A DNA stretch of 64,000 nucleotides from an uncultured cyanobacterium. Lineage in GTDB: Bacteria > Cyanobacteriota > Cyanobacteriia > Thermostichales > Thermostichaceae. Location of the stretch: positions 1 to 64,000 of the forward strand of contig CALFBB010000003.1 in the NCBI GenBank assembly GCA_937944885.1, in the 5' to 3' direction. The notes under the pieces were generated by a model. That model was given only the letters and a program-made list of their open reading frames with translations. It had not been told where the DNA came from and made no database searches. The translations under genes were made by a program, and so were the position numbers. Positions 62,312 through 64,000 of this stretch are shown here, one piece after another. Each line of letters opens with the position of its first letter. The first letter of the stretch is position 1.

Positions 62312-63391
62312 ATGAAACTGCCACGGGTGCTGATCTGTGGCTACTATGGCTACGGCAATGGTGGCGATGAGGCGTTGTTGCTGGCCCTCCTGCAGCAGCT
62401 CCAACAGTTGTCTGTTCCCGTGCAGCCGGTGGTACTCTCTCGTCAGCCTGCCCAAACGGCAGCCACCTACTCGGTCTTAGCTTGCCCTCGCTTTAACGGG
62501 TTGGCTCTCCAGCGTTGTTTACGGGAGGCCAAAGCTTTTGTTTGGGGTGGAGGCAGCCTGTTGCAGGATCGCACCAGCTGGCGAAGTCCTCTCTACTACC
62601 TGGGGGTGATGGGCTTGGCTCAACAACTGAAGCTCAAAACTTTTGCCTGGGCCCAGGGGATAGGCCCGCTGGATCGAGGGTGGATCCGCTACTTGGCACG
62701 ACACTCCTTGGCGGGTTGTACGGCCGTAAGTGTGCGCGACAAAGTCACCTCAGCATTACTGGAAAACTGGGGGATCCCTCACCAAGTGGCTCCGGATCCG
62801 GTATGGGGTTTAACGGCCAAAAGGCTACCAGAATGGGATAGCTGGCCACAACCCCGTATTGCAGTGGTATTACGCCAGCACCCTCACCTGACACCGGCTC
62901 GCCTAGAGGCCATCAGTCAGGGACTGAGACAACTACAAGCTTCTACCGGCGCCTATTTCTTGTTTATTCCCTTCCAGTTAGCTCCCCAGGGATCCCCAGA
63001 TCTAGGGGCCGATTACCGCTTGGCTCAGGATTTGCAACAGCGTATGCCTGGCCATAGCCAGATCCTGGAAATTCGGGATCCCTGTTTGCTGAAGGGGAGT
63101 TTCCGCGGGGTAAGCTTGGTGATTACAATGCGCTACCACGGCTTGGTGATGGCAGCAGCAGAGGGCTGTCGTTGCTTTGGTCTTAGCTATGACCCCAAGG
63201 TAAGAGCTTTGTTGCAAGAGTTACACATGCCTGGCTGGGAGTTGGAAACCTTTCCCACGGAGGTAGAAACTCTGCATCAGCATTGGTTAGCCTGTTACGA
63301 GCAGGGTTTAGCCCTTACCCCTGCGGATATTCAGGCTTGGGTCCGGCGTTCTGCCCGGCACGGGGACCTTCTCAGACAGCATCTAACCTGA
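62312..63391 (+). CDS. csaB: Polysaccharide pyruvyl transferase CsaB
   Basis: LICGYYGYGNGGDEALLLALLQQL; VWGGGSLLQDRTSWRSPLYYLG; MRYHGLVMAA. Confidence 0.9.
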   Translation: MKLPRVLICGYYGYGNGGDEALLLALLQQLQQLSVPVQPVVLSRQPAQTAATYSVLACPRFNGLALQRCLREAKAFVWGGGSLLQDRTSWRSPLYYLGVMGLAQQLKLKTFAWAQGIGPLDRGWIRYLARHSLAGCTAVSVRDKVTSALLENWGIPHQVAPDPVWGLTAKRLPEWDSWPQPRIAVVLRQHPHLTPARLEAISQGLRQLQASTGAYFLFIPFQLAPQGSPDLGADYRLAQDLQQRMPGHSQILEIRDPCLLKGSFRGVSLVITMRYHGLVMAAAEGCRCFGLSYDPKVRALLQELHMPGWELETFPTEVETLHQHWLACYEQGLALTPADIQAWVRRSARHGDLLRQHLT

Positions 63392-63500
63392 GAAGAGCCG
63401 TCCCAGCTTGCCACCGCCAGCCCCCTCACTGATCCGATTGGGAACAGGGGAAAGACGGGGTTACTGCTTTGGTTAAGATCACAGCCTATCTATTCATGTC

Positions 63501-64000
63501 ATGCCCTCTATGACTGCACAAGTCCACCCCCTTACCCGCACAGAAGTTCTGAGCGCCCTGATTCTCACCAGTGGGAGTTTAACTCTCCTAGCTGGTCTAT
63601 GGGGTTGGCTGGGATCCGTACCCATTCCATTGTTTTGGGATCCACTAGCGCTGTTGTGGGGATGCGGGTTAGGGCTAGGGGTAATTTTGCTCAGTGAGCT
63701 GGTTTATCAGGCTTGGCCTGCTTACCGTCAGGCTGCCCGTGCCTATCTGGGCTTGGTGGTGGATCCCTTGCAATGGGGGGATGTGTTTTGGCTGGGCCTG
63801 TTGCCGGGTTGGAGCGAGGAATGGTTGTTCCGTGGCGTGTTGGTCTCGGTAGCTGTGGCCGGCCCCCTGGGCTGGATAGGGGGGATCCTCTGCAGCAGTC
63901 TTTTGTTTGGGGCGCTGCATTTGCTGGAATGGCGGGGCTGGCCCTATGCCTTCTGGGCTACTCTCGTTGGGGTGCTGCTGGGTTTGGGGTTGTGGCTTTC
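63501..64000 (+). CDS. CPBP family intramembrane metalloprotease (partial, runs off the right edge)
   Basis: Read by eye: LPGWSEEWLFRGVLVS EExxxR motif and LLFGALHLLEWRGWPYAFWATLVG. Confidence 0.82.
   Translation, partial: MPSMTAQVHPLTRTEVLSALILTSGSLTLLAGLWGWLGSVPIPLFWDPLALLWGCGLGLGVILLSELVYQAWPAYRQAARAYLGLVVDPLQWGDVFWLGLLPGWSEEWLFRGVLVSVAVAGPLGWIGGILCSSLLFGALHLLEWRGWPYAFWATLVGVLLGLGLWL

Overview
This window reads as chromosomal DNA from a unicellular cyanobacterium. Family-level inference points to the thermophilic Synechococcus/Thermostichus type. Coding is dense on both strands and mostly housekeeping or photosynthetic: hemW, yajQ, mrdA, HU, cobD-like, glgX, ndhM, a complete urtABCDE urea-transport locus, psaE, mutM, sufS, an hli+lilA-like pair, opcA, cbiT, ftrV, ftsH, glgP, tadA, HtrA, leuD, folC, serA, CP12, dapL, gcvP, psbU and csaB. 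There are three tRNAs: Thr-CGT, Gly-CCC and Pro-TGG. I found no CRISPR array, intact transposon, prophage or obvious defence island, and I do not see a convincing new multi-gene system. The most interesting non-routine signals are: (1) a pervasive GGGATCCC palindrome that seems to replace the usual HIP1 GCGATCGC; (2) short noncoding stretches that look like IS605/tnpB right-end relics; (3) a possible standalone structured ncRNA near 30.17-30.47 kb; (4) an in-frame 15 x 12-bp GLQQ repeat in an Rpn/PDDEXK-family gene; (5) an orphan phycobilisome-like globin ORF next to ftrV; (6) decayed genes (DMT transporter, amidase, a small secreted protein with a 26-bp duplication); (7) many short tandem duplications; (8) an exact NtcA-type box upstream of urtA. 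All calls come from reading the sequence and the supplied ORF track; no searches were run.
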